Assembly (NCBI GenBank): GCA_003008705.1
Contig: PDUO01000146.1
Location: forward strand, 2,355-20,594
Source of the DNA: Pezicula radicicola
Lineage: Eukaryota; Ascomycota; Leotiomycetes; Helotiales; Dermateaceae
Direction: 5' to 3'
Length of the DNA: 18,240 nucleotides
Positions within the stretch are counted from its first letter, which is position 1. Every line of letters begins with the position of its first letter. Position numbers and translations under genes: made by a program. Positions 17,464 through 18,240 of the stretch are shown in pieces. The notes beneath the pieces are model-generated. The model ran no database searches and was not told the DNA's origin. It worked only from the letters and a program-made list of their open reading frames with translations.

Positions 17464-18240
17464 GAAATTAATAAGAACCTAAAGTATAAAACTATTAATT
17501 TATTTAATAAAGAATAAAATAAACTTTATAAATTTTTATTATAACTTTAACTATATATTATATTTAATAAAGAATACTTTTAATTATAGATAAAGTAAAT
17601 TCTTTAAATAGTTATACTACTAGAAGAGAAGACTATATACTAAATTAAAGGGTTTCTTAAGGACTATCTTTAGAATACTAATTCTTATAAAGAAATTAAT
17701 AATAAGATAAAAAATATAATTATTAAAATCTTTAGTTTATAAAAAGAATTCTTAAAAGAAATTAAATTAAATTTTAAAGTAATAGATAAAAAGAAAGAAA
17801 TAAAGTAAACTATTAAGGTATTATAATAAAAAGAGTTAACTATAGTATATACTAGAGATTTCTAATATTACTCTACTAGGACTAAGTAAGGAGATAATAC
17901 TTTATAATACTAATATAAGAAAGGACTAAAAGATATAATAAAAGATAAACTCTTAAAGTAATAAAGAATAACTAATATCTTAAAAGACCTTATTAAGACT
18001 ATTTATAAGATTAATAATACTTAGTATAAAAGAAGTATAAAAAAGAAAGATAAGTATAACCTTAGATATTATTATAGTCCTTACCAGGAACCTTATATAT
18101 AACTTCTCTATATATACCCTTACTTAGTACTATTCTATATTTAAATAACTACTCTATCCTTATTCTTATTCTCCTTCTTCTTTTTCTCTTTAGTTTAGAA
18201 TCCTTTATATAGATCTAATAATAGAATTTATTCTTATATA
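17464..18240 (+). mobile_element. RIP-degraded Ty3/gypsy relic, gag end
   Basis: One plus-strand frame, broken only by TAA/TAG, can be followed from 17464 to about 18122. It keeps the pattern of fungal gypsy Gag: LYIIFNKEYF early, GFLKDYL, then FxYYSTRTKxGDNTL at 17860, YKKGLKDIIKDKLL, and near the end KYNLRYYYSPYQEPY. In related Gag proteins, as I remember them, these correspond to the capsid core with the EFQQYSxRTEW and YYxGLKDxIKDEL motifs. Gln codons have become TAA and Trp has become a stop, as RIP predicts. The zinc knuckle and pol lie beyond the window. It differs in sequence from the left gag relic, so it is a separate family or lineage. Confidence 0.85.

Overview
The window looks like a filamentous ascomycete (Pezizomycotina) chromosome. 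The evidence is short GT-AG introns of about 45-85 bp, a fungal-only gene family (DUF7924-like), Ty3/gypsy retrotransposon relics, and very strong repeat-induced point mutation (RIP). In the relics CpA and TpG are almost absent and TpA, TAG and TAA dominate. It is a small gene island of about 8.8 kb between two blocks of silenced, AT-rich repeat DNA.

Layout. 1-4920: minus-strand gypsy element running from its 5' end at about 4.92 kb through gag, reverse transcriptase and RNase H, and leaving the window before or within integrase. Its residues are changed in the RIP direction, including all four gag zinc-knuckle ligands. 4920-6007: coding-like segments leading into a spliced plus-strand gene whose last three exons join in perfect phase. 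6352-7347: a DUF7924-like gene cut off just after a putative nuclease motif. 7550-8330: a repeat cluster with two copies of a short (AAT)n-bearing element, a 13-bp inverted repeat made of Gcn4-type sites, an array of self-complementary GC-rich 12-mers, and a 174-bp MITE with 42-bp inverted repeats. 8826-11206: three small plus-strand genes of unknown function, one probably membrane-anchored and one clearly spliced. 11207-13770: a gene-poor, partly eroded stretch with a pair of 85-bp direct repeats. 13770-18240: extremely AT-rich, with inverted minisatellites, ending in a plus-strand gypsy gag relic that leaves the window.

The two gypsy relics have their 5' ends facing the island, so it sits between head-to-head elements. 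None of the island genes has a recognised function except by family membership, and no pathway can be assigned. The strongest new observations are the spliced genes that a simple open-frame scan misses, the palindromic 12-mer array, the MITE, and the precise RIP inactivation of the gag zinc knuckle.
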